Positions 15,605-24,417 of a DNA stretch of 64,000 nucleotides are shown piece by piece. The position numbers were made by a program, and so were the translations under genes. The notes beneath the pieces are model-generated. The model was not told the origin of the DNA, did no database searches, and was given only the letters and a program-made list of their open reading frames with translations. Within the stretch, counting starts at the first letter, position 1; each line of letters opens with the position of its first letter. The stretch lies in NCBI GenBank assembly GCA_963817785.1, contig CAWFPL010000003.1, positions 496,001 to 560,000 on the forward strand, written 5' to 3'. The DNA comes from JAKALD01 sp963817785 (GTDB lineage Bacteria > Pseudomonadota > Gammaproteobacteria > Burkholderiales > SG8-39).

Positions 15605-16581
15605 GGCTGCCGGCCTTCCAGCTCGTCGAGCAGCCGCGCGAGCGGCGCGAGGGGCGCGTAGCGCGTCGCGACCGCGCGCGCGTAGCCCAGGAACCGGGGC
15701 GTGTCCGACAGGTACTTCGGCTTGCCGTCGCGATAGTTGATGCGCGCGAAGATACCCAGCACCTTGAGGTGGCGCTGCAGCCCCATCCACTCGAAGTCGC
15801 GATAGAAGGCGGCGAAGTCGGCGTTGACGGGAAGGCGCGCCTTGCGCGCCCTCTCCCAGTAGCGCACCGTCCACTCGAGCACCCGCTCCTCGTCCCAGCT
15901 GATGAACGCGTCACGAAACAGCGACACAACGTCGTAGGTGATCGGCCCGAGGACCGCGTCCTGGAAGTCGAGCACGCCCGGGTTGGGCTCGCACACCATG
16001 AGGTTACGCGGCATGTAGTCGCGGTGCACGTACACGGCGGGCTGCGCCAGCGCGTGGCGCGCCAGCAGCGCGAAGATGCCCTCCAGCACGCCACGCTGGG
16101 TTGCGGAGGGCTCGGCACCGAGATGGCGCGCGAGGTACCAGTGCGGAAACAGCTCCATCTCGCGACGCAGAAGCGCTTCGTCGTACGGCGGCACCTGGCC
16201 CGGCCGGGTGGCGAGCTGCCAGCGGATCAGGGCGTCGATCGCGTCGCGGAACAGCTGGTTCGCGTTGTCGGCGTCGAGCGCGTCGAGATAGGTGGTGGTG
16301 CCGAGATCCGAGAGCAGCAGCAATCCCTGCCCCAGATCCTGCGCGTGGACCTGCGGGGCGTTCAGTCCGGCGTCGCGCAGCAGCGCCGCGACGTGCAGGA
16401 ACGGACGGCAGTCCTCCCGGTCCGGCGGCGCGTCCATGACGACGAAGCTGCGCCCGTCATCCAGGCGGGCGCGGAAATAGCGGCGGAAGCTTGCGTCCGC
16501 CGAGGCCGGCGCGAGCACGAGCGGCGTGTCTGGGAACAACGCCGCGAGCCAGCACTCGAGCGCGACGAGCCGTTCGTCCAC
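15592..16581 (-). CDS. amgK: Anomeric MurNAc/GlcNAc kinase
   Basis: 329-residue aminoglycoside phosphotransferase-fold kinase. It shows the N-lobe FRRYFRARLDDGRSFVVMDAPP, the catalytic loop VYVHRDYMPRNLMV and the metal-binding VLDFQDAVLGP. With murU downstream and lptD divergent, this is the amgK-murU pair defined in Pseudomonas: it phosphorylates MurNAc at C1, bypassing de novo UDP-MurNAc synthesis. A TAAAAT -10-like motif lies on the (-) strand at 16663-16668 without a clear -35. Confidence 0.9.
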   Translation of the reverse strand: MDERLVALECWLAALFPDTPLVLAPASADASFRRYFRARLDDGRSFVVMDAPPDREDCRPFLHVAALLRDAGLNAPQVHAQDLGQGLLLLSDLGTTTYLDALDADNANQLFRDAIDALIRWQLATRPGQVPPYDEALLRREMELFPHWYLARHLGAEPSATQRGVLEGIFALLARHALAQPAVYVHRDYMPRNLMVCEPNPGVLDFQDAVLGPITYDVVSLFRDAFISWDEERVLEWTVRYWERARKARLPVNADFAAFYRDFEWMGLQRHLKVLGIFARINYRDGKPKYLSDTPRFLGYARAVATRYAPLAPLARLLDELEGRQPCAR

Positions 16582-16702
16582 GGTAACGAAAGATGATAGG
16601 GGCGGAAGCTCGGGAAGGCGCCGCAGGCTGTTGCGTGATTGCGCAATCCTCTGAAGTGTGACATTTTACCATCGAAAAACCCTCTCCTTTCCTCTTCCGC
16701 TC

Positions 16703-18991
16703 ATGCAGCAACTCCCAGCGCGGAAGCCGGCGCTACGTGCAGCCTGCTTCGCGACGCTGTTCCTCACCCTGTGCGCGCCTCTCGGCGCGCGGGCGGACGA
16801 TGCCGCGCAACCTGCGCACGCGGACATTCCCGCGCGCGACGCAAAGGGACCGATCACCATCGACGCCCGGTCGATCGAGGGTATTTCCGGAATCGAGGTC
16901 ACCGCGCGCGGCGACGTGGTATTGCAGCGCGACGACACCCGGATTTTCAGCGACTTCCTGAAGCTCAATCAGGAGTTCGGACGGGTCGACGCGGAAGGCG
17001 GCGTGCGCCTGGTGCGCGGGGCCGACCGCTTTTACGGCCCGCGCCTGCGCTACGACACGCAGAACGACACCGGCGTATTCGATTCCGCGCACTACGTCAT
17101 CGTGCGCGAGAACACGGTGCGCGGCTCGGCCAAGCGCGTGAATTTCCTCGGCCCGAACCATGTCGTATTGCGCGACGCCACCTACACGACGTGCAGCCCG
17201 GAACGGGAAGACTGGCAGATCGCGGCGCGCGAGCTCGATCTCAACTACGATACGGGCGAGGGCAAGGCGCGCGGCGGCAAGCTCGAGTTCCTGGGCCACA
17301 CTATCGCTGCCGCGCCTTACGCGTCCTTTCCGCTGGAGAACGAACGCAAATCGGGCTTCCTGGCGCCGTCCTTCGGCCACAACACGCGGCGCGGCTTCGA
17401 GTTCGCGCTGCCGTACTACTGGAACATCGCGCCCGAGCAGGACCTGACGCTCACGCCGGACTACATGACCAAGCGCGGCGAGGAGCTGCGCACGGACTAC
17501 CGCTACCTCGGCCGGACCTACAGCGGCGAGGCGCGCTTGGAATACCTGCCTCAGGATAAAGTCCTGAACGAGCGGCGCTACGGCCTGTCGGTGCAGCACC
17601 AGCAGCAGATCACGCCCAACCTGTTCGGGCAGATCGATGTGAACAAGGTTTCCGACGACCAGTACTTCGTCGATCTCGCCTCGAACGTCACCAACACCTC
17701 GGTGGGCGTGCTGCAGCGGCTCGGCCTGCTGCGCTACTCGGGCTCGGCGTTCGGATTGGGCTATTCGCTGCAAACCCAGGTACAGAGCTTCCAGACGCTG
17801 CAGGATCCGCTGGCGCCGATCGTGGCGCCCTACAACCGCGTGCCGCAGATCGACTTCTCGACCGGGAAGAACGACATCGCCGGCCGCTTCGACCTGTCGC
17901 TGCCCGCGCAGTACGTGCGCTTCACCCAGCCTACCCTGGTCGAGGGCTCGCGCTTCAGCCTCGATCCGAGCCTGGCGATGCCGTACTTGGCGCCGGGATA
18001 CTACGTGACGCCGAAGATCGGGCTGCATTACGCGAGCTACGCGCTCACCAACACCGTGCCGCTGCAGCCGCAACAGCAGTCCGTGAGCGTGCCCTGGCTC
18101 AGCGTGGACAGCGGGTTGGTATTCCAGCGCCCGCTCAACTGGTTCGGCCAGCAGACCACCCAGACCCTTGAGCCGCGCCTGTTCTACGTCTACGCGCCGT
18201 ACCGCAATCAGGATCAGATCCCGCTTTTCGACACCGGGGTGCCGGATTTCAACTTCGCCCAGATCTTCACCGAGAATCGCTTCGCGGGCGGTGACCGCTT
18301 CGGCGACGCCAACGAGGTGACCCTGGCCGTGACTTCGCGCCTGCTCACCTCCAGCGGCCAGGAGATGCTGCGCGCGATGATCGGGCAGAAGTACTATTTC
18401 CGGCACGAGCGAGTCCTGCTGACGCCGACCTCGGTGCAGCCGGACTACGGCAGCTCGGCGATGCTCGGCTCGCTGGGCGGGCGCGTGTTCCGCGACTGGA
18501 CCTTCGATACCACCGCCGAGTACGACCAGCATCTGGCGCAGATGCAGCGCTATAGCGCATCGCTGAGCTTTTCGCCAGAGATCGCCAAAGTCGTCAACTT
18601 TTCCTACCAGTTCGATCGCACCCAGGCGCCGGAGATCCGGCAGGTGGATCTTTCCGGCCAATGGCCGGTCAAACCCGGCTGGTATGGAATCGGCCGGTTT
18701 AATTACTCGTTCGCCGACGGACGGTTGCTGGAGGGCCTCGCCGGGGTAGAGTACAACGCGGGCTGCTGGGTGCTGCGCGGCCTGGTGCAGCGGCAGCAGG
18801 TCGCCGCGGGGAGCACCTCCAACACGATCCTGTTCCAGATCCAGTTCAATGGCCTGGGGCAGATCGGGTCGAGCGACGTGGCGGCCTTCCTGAAACGGGA
18901 CATCCCGGGCTATGCCGCGAGCAATCCGAACTCGCCGCAACTGGTGCCGCCCAGCATGCAGAAGCGACTGCCGTTCCCGCAGGTGTTCTAG
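16703..18991 (+). CDS. lptD: LPS-assembly outer-membrane protein LptD
   Basis: Outer-membrane beta-barrel that, with LptE, inserts lipopolysaccharide into the outer leaflet. 762 residues: signal peptide 1-31 (ending LGARADD), the periplasmic jelly-roll domain (ITIDARSIEGISGIEVTARGDVVLQR), then the LptD barrel (GFEFALPYYWNIAPEQDLTLTP, SGFLAPSFGHNTRRG). The start at 16703 begins the signal peptide; an upstream in-frame ATG at 16658 lies in the promoter region. SurA, which helps fold LptD, follows after 19 nt. Confidence 0.95.
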   Translation: MQQLPARKPALRAACFATLFLTLCAPLGARADDAAQPAHADIPARDAKGPITIDARSIEGISGIEVTARGDVVLQRDDTRIFSDFLKLNQEFGRVDAEGGVRLVRGADRFYGPRLRYDTQNDTGVFDSAHYVIVRENTVRGSAKRVNFLGPNHVVLRDATYTTCSPEREDWQIAARELDLNYDTGEGKARGGKLEFLGHTIAAAPYASFPLENERKSGFLAPSFGHNTRRGFEFALPYYWNIAPEQDLTLTPDYMTKRGEELRTDYRYLGRTYSGEARLEYLPQDKVLNERRYGLSVQHQQQITPNLFGQIDVNKVSDDQYFVDLASNVTNTSVGVLQRLGLLRYSGSAFGLGYSLQTQVQSFQTLQDPLAPIVAPYNRVPQIDFSTGKNDIAGRFDLSLPAQYVRFTQPTLVEGSRFSLDPSLAMPYLAPGYYVTPKIGLHYASYALTNTVPLQPQQQSVSVPWLSVDSGLVFQRPLNWFGQQTTQTLEPRLFYVYAPYRNQDQIPLFDTGVPDFNFAQIFTENRFAGGDRFGDANEVTLAVTSRLLTSSGQEMLRAMIGQKYYFRHERVLLTPTSVQPDYGSSAMLGSLGGRVFRDWTFDTTAEYDQHLAQMQRYSASLSFSPEIAKVVNFSYQFDRTQAPEIRQVDLSGQWPVKPGWYGIGRFNYSFADGRLLEGLAGVEYNAGCWVLRGLVQRQQVAAGSTSNTILFQIQFNGLGQIGSSDVAAFLKRDIPGYAASNPNSPQLVPPSMQKRLPFPQVF

Positions 18992-19010
18992 AAAAGAGGC
19001 TGGCTGACAG

Positions 19011-20306
19011 ATGTACAGATACCTTGCAGTATTCCTACTCGCCCTTCTGCTCCCCTCTGCGGCGCCGGCGGCCCAGCAGCTCGTCCCGATCGATCGCATC
19101 GTGGCGGTCGTCAACAAGGACGTGGTGACGCAAAGCGAGCTCGACGAGCACGTCGCGTTCGCAGAGCGGGAGTTGCGACGGCAGGGAACGCCGTTGCCGG
19201 ATCACAAGGTACTCGAGCGTCAGATCCTGGAGCGGCTGATCCTCGAGAAGGCGCAGCTGCAGCTGGCGCACGAGAGCGGGCTCAAGGTCGAGGACGCGCA
19301 GCTCGACGCCGCCGTCGAGCGCATCGCCGAGAGCAACCACCTCACGCTGCCGGAATTCCGCGCCGCGCTCGAGCGCGACGGCGTGCGCTTCGACAAGTTC
19401 CGCGACCAGGTGCGCAACCAGATCCTGCTGACGCGGCTGCGCGAGCGCGAGGTCGACGACAAGATCGAGGTGAGCGACAGCGAGGTCGACCGCTACCTGC
19501 AGCAGCACAAGGCGGCAGGCGGGGAGCAGGTGGAATACGAACTGGCCCACATTCTGGTGCGGCTTCCCGATCAGGCGAGCCCGGAGCAGATCGAGCAGGC
19601 CCGCGCGCGCGCCGAGAAGGCGCGCGCCGAGGCGCTGGGCGGAGGCGATTTCGCCAGGATTGCCGCCACCTATTCCGACGCCTCGGACGCGATGCGGGGG
19701 GGCGCAATGGGCTGGCGGCCGCGGGATCGGCTGCCGGACCTGTTCGTCGATGCGCTGAAGACGATGAAGCCGGGCGACGTCAGCCCGGTGATGCGCAGCC
19801 CGGCGGGCTTTCACGTGATCAAGCTGATCGCGCAACGCGACGCCGCCGCCGGTCCGCCGGTGATGCAGACGCACGTGCGCCACATCCTCATCAAGACGAG
19901 CGAGGTGGTGTCGGCCGATGAGGCCAAGCGCAAGCTGCTCGACCTGCGCGAGCGCATCGTCGTGGGGCACGAGCACTTCTCCAAGCTGGCCCGCCTGTAT
20001 TCGGAGGACGCCAGCGCCGCCAACGGCGGCGACCTGGGGTGGGTGTATCCCGGCGACACGGTGCCGGAATTCGAACGCGCGATGAACGCGCTCAAGCCGG
20101 GTGAGATCAGCGAGCCGGTGAAGACCCCGTTCGGCTGGCATCTGATCGAGGTGTTGGGGCGGCGCGTCGCCCCGGTCGGCGCGGATCGCCTCAGGCTGGA
20201 GGCGCGCCAGGTGCTGCGTGAGCGCAAGGCCGACGAAGCCTATCAGGAATGGTTGCGGCAGCTGCGCGACCGTACCTACGTGCAGATCCGTCTCGACGAC
20301 CGCTAG
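19011..20306 (+). CDS. surA: Periplasmic chaperone and prolyl isomerase SurA
   Basis: 431 residues with a signal peptide (LAVFLLALLLPSAAPAAQ), the SurA N-terminal chaperone domain (DRIVAVVNKDVVTQSELDEHV) and two parvulin domains (YELAHILVRLPD to FHVIKLI, and VRHILIKTSEVV to GWHLIEVLGR). It chaperones outer-membrane proteins in the periplasm. The lptD-surA-pdxA-ksgA order is standard for gamma- and betaproteobacteria. Confidence 0.96.
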   Translation: MYRYLAVFLLALLLPSAAPAAQQLVPIDRIVAVVNKDVVTQSELDEHVAFAERELRRQGTPLPDHKVLERQILERLILEKAQLQLAHESGLKVEDAQLDAAVERIAESNHLTLPEFRAALERDGVRFDKFRDQVRNQILLTRLREREVDDKIEVSDSEVDRYLQQHKAAGGEQVEYELAHILVRLPDQASPEQIEQARARAEKARAEALGGGDFARIAATYSDASDAMRGGAMGWRPRDRLPDLFVDALKTMKPGDVSPVMRSPAGFHVIKLIAQRDAAAGPPVMQTHVRHILIKTSEVVSADEAKRKLLDLRERIVVGHEHFSKLARLYSEDASAANGGDLGWVYPGDTVPEFERAMNALKPGEISEPVKTPFGWHLIEVLGRRVAPVGADRLRLEARQVLRERKADEAYQEWLRQLRDRTYVQIRLDDR

Positions 20307-20311
20307 GCGCC

Positions 20312-21298
20312 ATGGTTGCGCAGCGGCGGCCGGTGATCGCGCTGACCTCCGGCGAGCCGGCGGGCATCGGGCCGGAGCTGTGCGCCATGCTGGCGCGCGA
20401 GCCGCTGCCTGCGCGCCTCGTCGTGCTGGGCGACGAGGGGCTGCTTGCCGAGCGGGCAGCTGCGGCCGACGTCGCCGTGAAGCTGCTGCCGTACGCGCGC
20501 GGCGCAGCACCGCTCCCCCCGGGGACGCTTGAAGTCGGGCACGTTCCGCTCGTGCGCGCGTCGCGCCCCGGCGTGCTCGACCCCGCGAACGCGCGCTACG
20601 TGCTCGGGCTGCTCGACCGGGCGGCCGACGGGTGCCGCAGCGGGGAGTTCGACGCCATGGTGACCGCGCCGGTGCATAAGGGCGTGATCAACGACGCGCA
20701 CATCCCGTTCAGCGGCCACACCGAATACCTCGCCGGGCGCCTGCGCGCCGAGCACGTCGTCATGATGCTCGTGGGCGGCGGCTTGCGCGTGGCGCTCGCC
20801 ACCACGCATCTCGCGCTCGCCGACGTACCGCGCGCCATCACGCGCGCGGGGCTGCTGGCGACCCTGGGCGTGATCGACCGCGACCTGAAGCGGCGCTTCG
20901 GCATCGTGCGCCCGCGCATCCTGGTCGCCGGGCTTAACCCGCACAGCGGCGAAGGGGGGCACCTCGGACGCGAGGAGATCGACGTCATCGAGCCGGCGTT
21001 ACGCGACGCGGCGGCGCAAGGGATCTCTGCCGAGGGACCGATTCCCGCCGACACGCTGTTCGTCCCGCAACGCCTGCAGGGCGCCGACTGCGCCCTGGCC
21101 ATGTATCACGACCAGGGCCTGCCGGTGCTGAAGTACGCAAGCTTCGGCCGCGGCGTGAACGTCACGCTGGGCCTGCCGATCGTGCGCACCTCGGTCGACC
21201 ACGGCACCGCGCTCGAGCTCGCCGGCACCGGCAGCGCCGACCCGGGCAGTCTGCGCGAGGCGGTGCAGCTTGCGATCAAGCTTGCATCGGCCGCGTAA
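20312..21298 (+). CDS. pdxA: 4-hydroxythreonine-4-phosphate dehydrogenase
   Basis: Pyridoxal-phosphate synthesis (DXP-dependent route). 328 residues, with GEPAGIGPEL at the N-terminus, metal-binding histidines in the SGHTEYLA and MYHDQGLPVLKY regions, and GLNPHSGEGGHLG. I chose the ATG at 20312, 5 nt after the surA stop. The last 29 nt overlap ksgA. Confidence 0.95.
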   Translation: MVAQRRPVIALTSGEPAGIGPELCAMLAREPLPARLVVLGDEGLLAERAAAADVAVKLLPYARGAAPLPPGTLEVGHVPLVRASRPGVLDPANARYVLGLLDRAADGCRSGEFDAMVTAPVHKGVINDAHIPFSGHTEYLAGRLRAEHVVMMLVGGGLRVALATTHLALADVPRAITRAGLLATLGVIDRDLKRRFGIVRPRILVAGLNPHSGEGGHLGREEIDVIEPALRDAAAQGISAEGPIPADTLFVPQRLQGADCALAMYHDQGLPVLKYASFGRGVNVTLGLPIVRTSVDHGTALELAGTGSADPGSLREAVQLAIKLASAA

Positions 21299-22049
21299 GC
21301 GCTTCGGGCAGCACTTCCTGCACGACGCGGGCGTCCTGGCGCGCATCGTCGAGGCGATCGCGCCGGCGCCTGGCGACGCGATCGTCGAGATCGGGCCCGG
21401 AGAAGGGGCGCTCACGCGACCGCTGCTCGAGCGCGTCGCGCGCATGGAGGCGATCGAGATCGACCGCGATCTCGCGGCGCGCCTGGAGGCGCAGTTTTCC
21501 CGCGAGCGCCTGGTCGTGCATTGCGCCGACGCGCTGGAGTTCGACTACGGCACCTGCCCGCATGGCGTGAGGCTGGTGGGCAACCTGCCGTACAACGTGT
21601 CGACCCCGCTGCTGTTCCACCTCGCGCGCTACGCCGACCGGGTGCGCGACATGCACTTCATGCTGCAAGTGGAGGTGGTGGATCGCATGGTCGCGCAGCC
21701 CTCGACGCCCGAATACGGGCGCCTGTCGGTGGCGCTGCAGACGCGCTTTAGCATGCGCAAGCTGTTTCGCGTCGCTCCCGGCGCGTTCCGGCCACCGCCC
21801 AAGGTCGAATCGGCGGTGGTGCGGCTGGTGCCGCTGGCGCCCGCGGAGCGCCCGCAGGTCGACGAAGGGATCTTCGCCGAAATCGTCGCCGGGGCCTTCT
21901 CGGCGCGCCGGAAGATGCTCAGGAACGCCCTTCCGCTCGGCGCCGAGGACTTCGCCGCGCTCGCGATCGATCCGACGCTGCGGCCGGAGAACCTCTCGCC
22001 GGCCGATTATGTCCGCATCGCCCGTCGGGTCAGTGCTTCCGCTCGATGA
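21270..22049 (+). CDS. ksgA: 16S rRNA dimethyladenosine transferase
   Basis: Methylates two adjacent adenines near the 3' end of 16S rRNA. 259 residues. KRFGQHFLHD, the SAM motif VEIGPGEGALTRPL, EIDRDL and the catalytic GNLPYNVSTPLL are all present. There is no ATG near the conserved N-terminus. The TTG at 21270 is favoured because GAGG lies 9 nt upstream, inside pdxA; a second TTG at 21282 is possible. The 3' end overlaps convergent gloA by 20 nt. Confidence 0.94.
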   Translation: MRSSLHRPRKRFGQHFLHDAGVLARIVEAIAPAPGDAIVEIGPGEGALTRPLLERVARMEAIEIDRDLAARLEAQFSRERLVVHCADALEFDYGTCPHGVRLVGNLPYNVSTPLLFHLARYADRVRDMHFMLQVEVVDRMVAQPSTPEYGRLSVALQTRFSMRKLFRVAPGAFRPPPKVESAVVRLVPLAPAERPQVDEGIFAEIVAGAFSARRKMLRNALPLGAEDFAALAIDPTLRPENLSPADYVRIARRVSASAR

Positions 22050-22416
22050 ATTCTATTTTGTAGCCGTCGGGGTCTTCGACGAAGGCGATCACGGTCGTCC
22101 CGCCCTTCACGGCGCCGGGCTCGCGCGTCACCTTGCCGCCCTTGACGCGCACCGCGTCGCAAGTCTTGTGGATGTCGTCGACCTCGATCGCGACGTGGCC
22201 GTAGGCCGTGCCGAGATCGTAACGCTCGGTGCCGTAGTTGTACGTCAGCTCGAGCACCGCGGCCTTGTCCTCGGTGTCGTAGCCGACGAACGCGAGCGAA
22301 TATTTCTGGTCGGGCCGATCGGTGGTGCGCAGCAGCTTCATGCCGAGCACCTCGGTGTAGAAGCGCACCGAGCGGTTCATGTCGCCGACGCGCAGCATGG
22401 TGTGCAGGATCCTCAT
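22030..22416 (-). CDS. gloA: Glyoxalase I
   Basis: Lactoylglutathione lyase detoxifying methylglyoxal. 128 residues with all four metal ligands in the E. coli positions: H5, E56, H74 and E122. The lack of the insertion seen in zinc enzymes points to the nickel/cobalt class. It is the last gene of the long (-) strand run, 8 nt after the metallopeptidase gene, and overlaps the end of ksgA. Confidence 0.95.
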   Translation of the reverse strand: MRILHTMLRVGDMNRSVRFYTEVLGMKLLRTTDRPDQKYSLAFVGYDTEDKAAVLELTYNYGTERYDLGTAYGHVAIEVDDIHKTCDAVRVKGGKVTREPGAVKGGTTVIAFVEDPDGYKIEFIERKH

Positions 22417-22424
22417 GTCAGGCC

Positions 22425-23174
22425 TCAGAGTAGTGGCAGGGAGGCGGCGGCGAGCTCGAGACGCGCGCGCGCCGCGCGCCAGTCAGGATACAGCGTTTCG
22501 ACGAGGTTCCAGAAGCGGCGCGAGTGGTTGAGCTCGATCAGGTGCGCTACTTCGTGCGCGACCACGTAATCGGCGAGCGCAGCCTCGAAGTGCGCCAGCC
22601 GCCACGACAGGCGGATCGAGCCGCGCGCCGTGCACACGCCCCACTGTGTCTTCGCGTTCGAGACCGCGACCGGCGGCGCGGCACGCCCGAGGCGCGTAGC
22701 GTAATGCGCGGCGCGCGGCGTCAGGGCGTCGAGCGCACGCGCTTTCAGCCAGCGCACGAGCAGCTCGCGCACCGAGCCGCGCCGGTGCGGCTCGGGGACC
22801 GTGATGCGCAGGCGTTCGCCGGCGCGTTCGACTCCGCGGCGCCCCGCGGCGACTTCGAGGACGACCTGCTCGCCGAACAGCGGTAGCGCCTCGCCGCTTG
22901 CGCCGAACAGCACCTCGGGACGCCCGGCGGCCGTCCACTCGTCGAGCTTGGCGAGGACCCAGCGCTCCTTCTCGCGCAGGAAGCCCTCGACGTCGCGCCA
23001 TGGCGCGCGCAGCGGCGCCGCCACCGAAAGGCCGGTAGCATCCACCGCGATGCCGATCGTGCGGCGCCTGGAGCGTGCGAACCGATACTCGATGATGCGC
23101 CCGCCGAGCTGGATCAGGCGGCGCGGCCCGCCTGCCGGCCCCTCTGCCGCGGGCGGCGGCTCGTCGAACAGCAT
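22425..23174 (-). CDS. YgjP/SprT-like zinc metallopeptidase
   Basis: 249 residues of the DUF45 (YgjP-like) family. The zinc motif HEVAH is at 207-211, within YVVAHEVAHLIELNHSRRFW; the downstream His of the NHSRRFW segment is the likely third ligand. TQWGVCTARGSIRLSWRL is the conserved family block. There is no signal peptide, so it is cytosolic. Substrate is unknown for the family. The start ATG shares one base with the plsC stop (TGATG). Confidence 0.85.
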   Translation of the reverse strand: MLFDEPPPAAEGPAGGPRRLIQLGGRIIEYRFARSRRRTIGIAVDATGLSVAAPLRAPWRDVEGFLREKERWVLAKLDEWTAAGRPEVLFGASGEALPLFGEQVVLEVAAGRRGVERAGERLRITVPEPHRRGSVRELLVRWLKARALDALTPRAAHYATRLGRAAPPVAVSNAKTQWGVCTARGSIRLSWRLAHFEAALADYVVAHEVAHLIELNHSRRFWNLVETLYPDWRAARARLELAAASLPLL

Positions 23175-23887
23175 CAGCTGGCCGGGCAAAGCAGCTTCTG
23201 CTGCGCTTCGATCCACGCTTCGGCCTCGGCGGTGACGTCCTCCGCACGGCGCCCGGCGGTGACGATCGCCGGCCCGATGCGGACCGTGATCAGGCCGGCG
23301 CGCTTGCGGAACGCCTTGCGCGGCCAGAGCAGCCCCGCGTTGTGCGCGACCGGCACCACCGGCACGCCCGCCTGTACCGCGAGCCAGGCGCCGCCGGGCT
23401 GGTACTTGCGCCGCGCACCCGGCGCGACGCGCGTGCCCTCCGGATAGATCACGACCCAGAAGCCCTGCGCGAGGCGCTCGCGCCCCTTGCGCGCCAGCGT
23501 CTTCAGCGCCGTGCGCCCCTTCGAGCGGTCGATCGCGATCGGGCTCATCAGCGCGAGCCCCCAGCCGAAGAACGGGATCCACAGCAGCTCGCGCTTCAGC
23601 AGGTAGACCTGCGGCGGGAAGATGCTCTGAAAGGCGAGCGTCTCCCACGCCGACTGGTGCTTGGACAGGATCACCGCCGGCCCGGCCGGCAGCCGGTCGC
23701 GACCTTCGACTTGCCAGCGAATGCCGCACAGCCAGCGCGCCAGATGAACCATGGCTCTGGCCCAGCCGGAAATCAGGTACCAGCGGGGGCGGCGCGGCAA
23801 CGGCGCGAGCGCGAGCACGACCAGCGCGTACAGCGGCGTGAGCAGCACCTGCGCGAGCGCGAACAGGCTCGAGCGCAGCGGCGTCAT
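23174..23887 (-). CDS. plsC: 1-acylglycerol-3-phosphate acyltransferase
   Basis: Phospholipid synthesis: acylates lysophosphatidic acid. 237 residues with an N-terminal membrane segment (about 8-30) and the PlsC domain. The catalytic box is HQSAWE (H77 to E82), an HX4E variant of the usual HX4D that is frequent in betaproteobacterial homologues; the EGTR motif is present in YPEGTRVAPG. ATGA overlap with gmhB implies coupled translation. Confidence 0.9.
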   Translation of the reverse strand: MTPLRSSLFALAQVLLTPLYALVVLALAPLPRRPRWYLISGWARAMVHLARWLCGIRWQVEGRDRLPAGPAVILSKHQSAWETLAFQSIFPPQVYLLKRELLWIPFFGWGLALMSPIAIDRSKGRTALKTLARKGRERLAQGFWVVIYPEGTRVAPGARRKYQPGGAWLAVQAGVPVVPVAHNAGLLWPRKAFRKRAGLITVRIGPAIVTAGRRAEDVTAEAEAWIEAQQKLLCPAS

Positions 23888-24417
23888 GGAGCGAGATGCG
23901 CGGCCACCGCGGCGAGGTCGGGGAACACCTCCGTGCCCTCGGGCAGCTCCTCCGAATCGCGCGTCTTCCTGCCTTTGCCGGTGAGCACGAGAATCGGGCG
24001 CGCGCCGACCGCCGCGGCGGCCTGCACGTCGCGCAGGGCGTCGCCGACCACCGGCACGCCCTCGAGAGACACGTTGAGCCGCTTGGCGATCTCGCGCAGC
24101 ATCCCGGGCTTTGGTTTCCTGCACTCGCAGTTCGAGTCCGCGGCGTGCGGGCAGAAGAAGATCGCGTCGATGCGCCCGCCCGCCTGGTTGACCGCGCGGT
24201 GCAGCGCGTCGTGAATCGCGTTGAGCGTGGTCATGTCGAACAGCCCGCGCGCGATCCCGGACTGGTTGGTCGCCACCACCACCCGGTAGCCCGCCTGCGT
24301 CAGTCGCGCGATCGCCTCGAGGCTGCCCTTGAGCGGCTTCCACTCCGCCGGCGACTTGATGTACTGGTCGCTGTCGTGGTTGATGGTGCCGTCGCGGTCG
24401 AGGATGATCAGTTTCAT
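23884..24417 (-). CDS. gmhB: Heptose-1,7-bisphosphate 7-phosphatase
   Basis: HAD-family phosphatase in the LPS heptose pathway. 177 residues. The nucleophile motif ILDRDGTIN gives D7 and D9; the zinc-binding cysteine group is in CPHAADSNCECRKPKPGM, diagnostic for GmhB. It overlaps glyS and plsC by four bases each. The common name D,D-heptose 1,7-bisphosphate phosphatase applies. Confidence 0.94.
   Translation of the reverse strand: MKLIILDRDGTINHDSDQYIKSPAEWKPLKGSLEAIARLTQAGYRVVVATNQSGIARGLFDMTTLNAIHDALHRAVNQAGGRIDAIFFCPHAADSNCECRKPKPGMLREIAKRLNVSLEGVPVVGDALRDVQAAAAVGARPILVLTGKGRKTRDSEELPEGTEVFPDLAAVAAHLAP

Noticed and set aside
16733..19117. A 794-residue antisense frame under lptD
   Set aside because: Codon bias of lptD in a GC-rich genome leaves the antisense frame open; no domain or ribosome site supports it.
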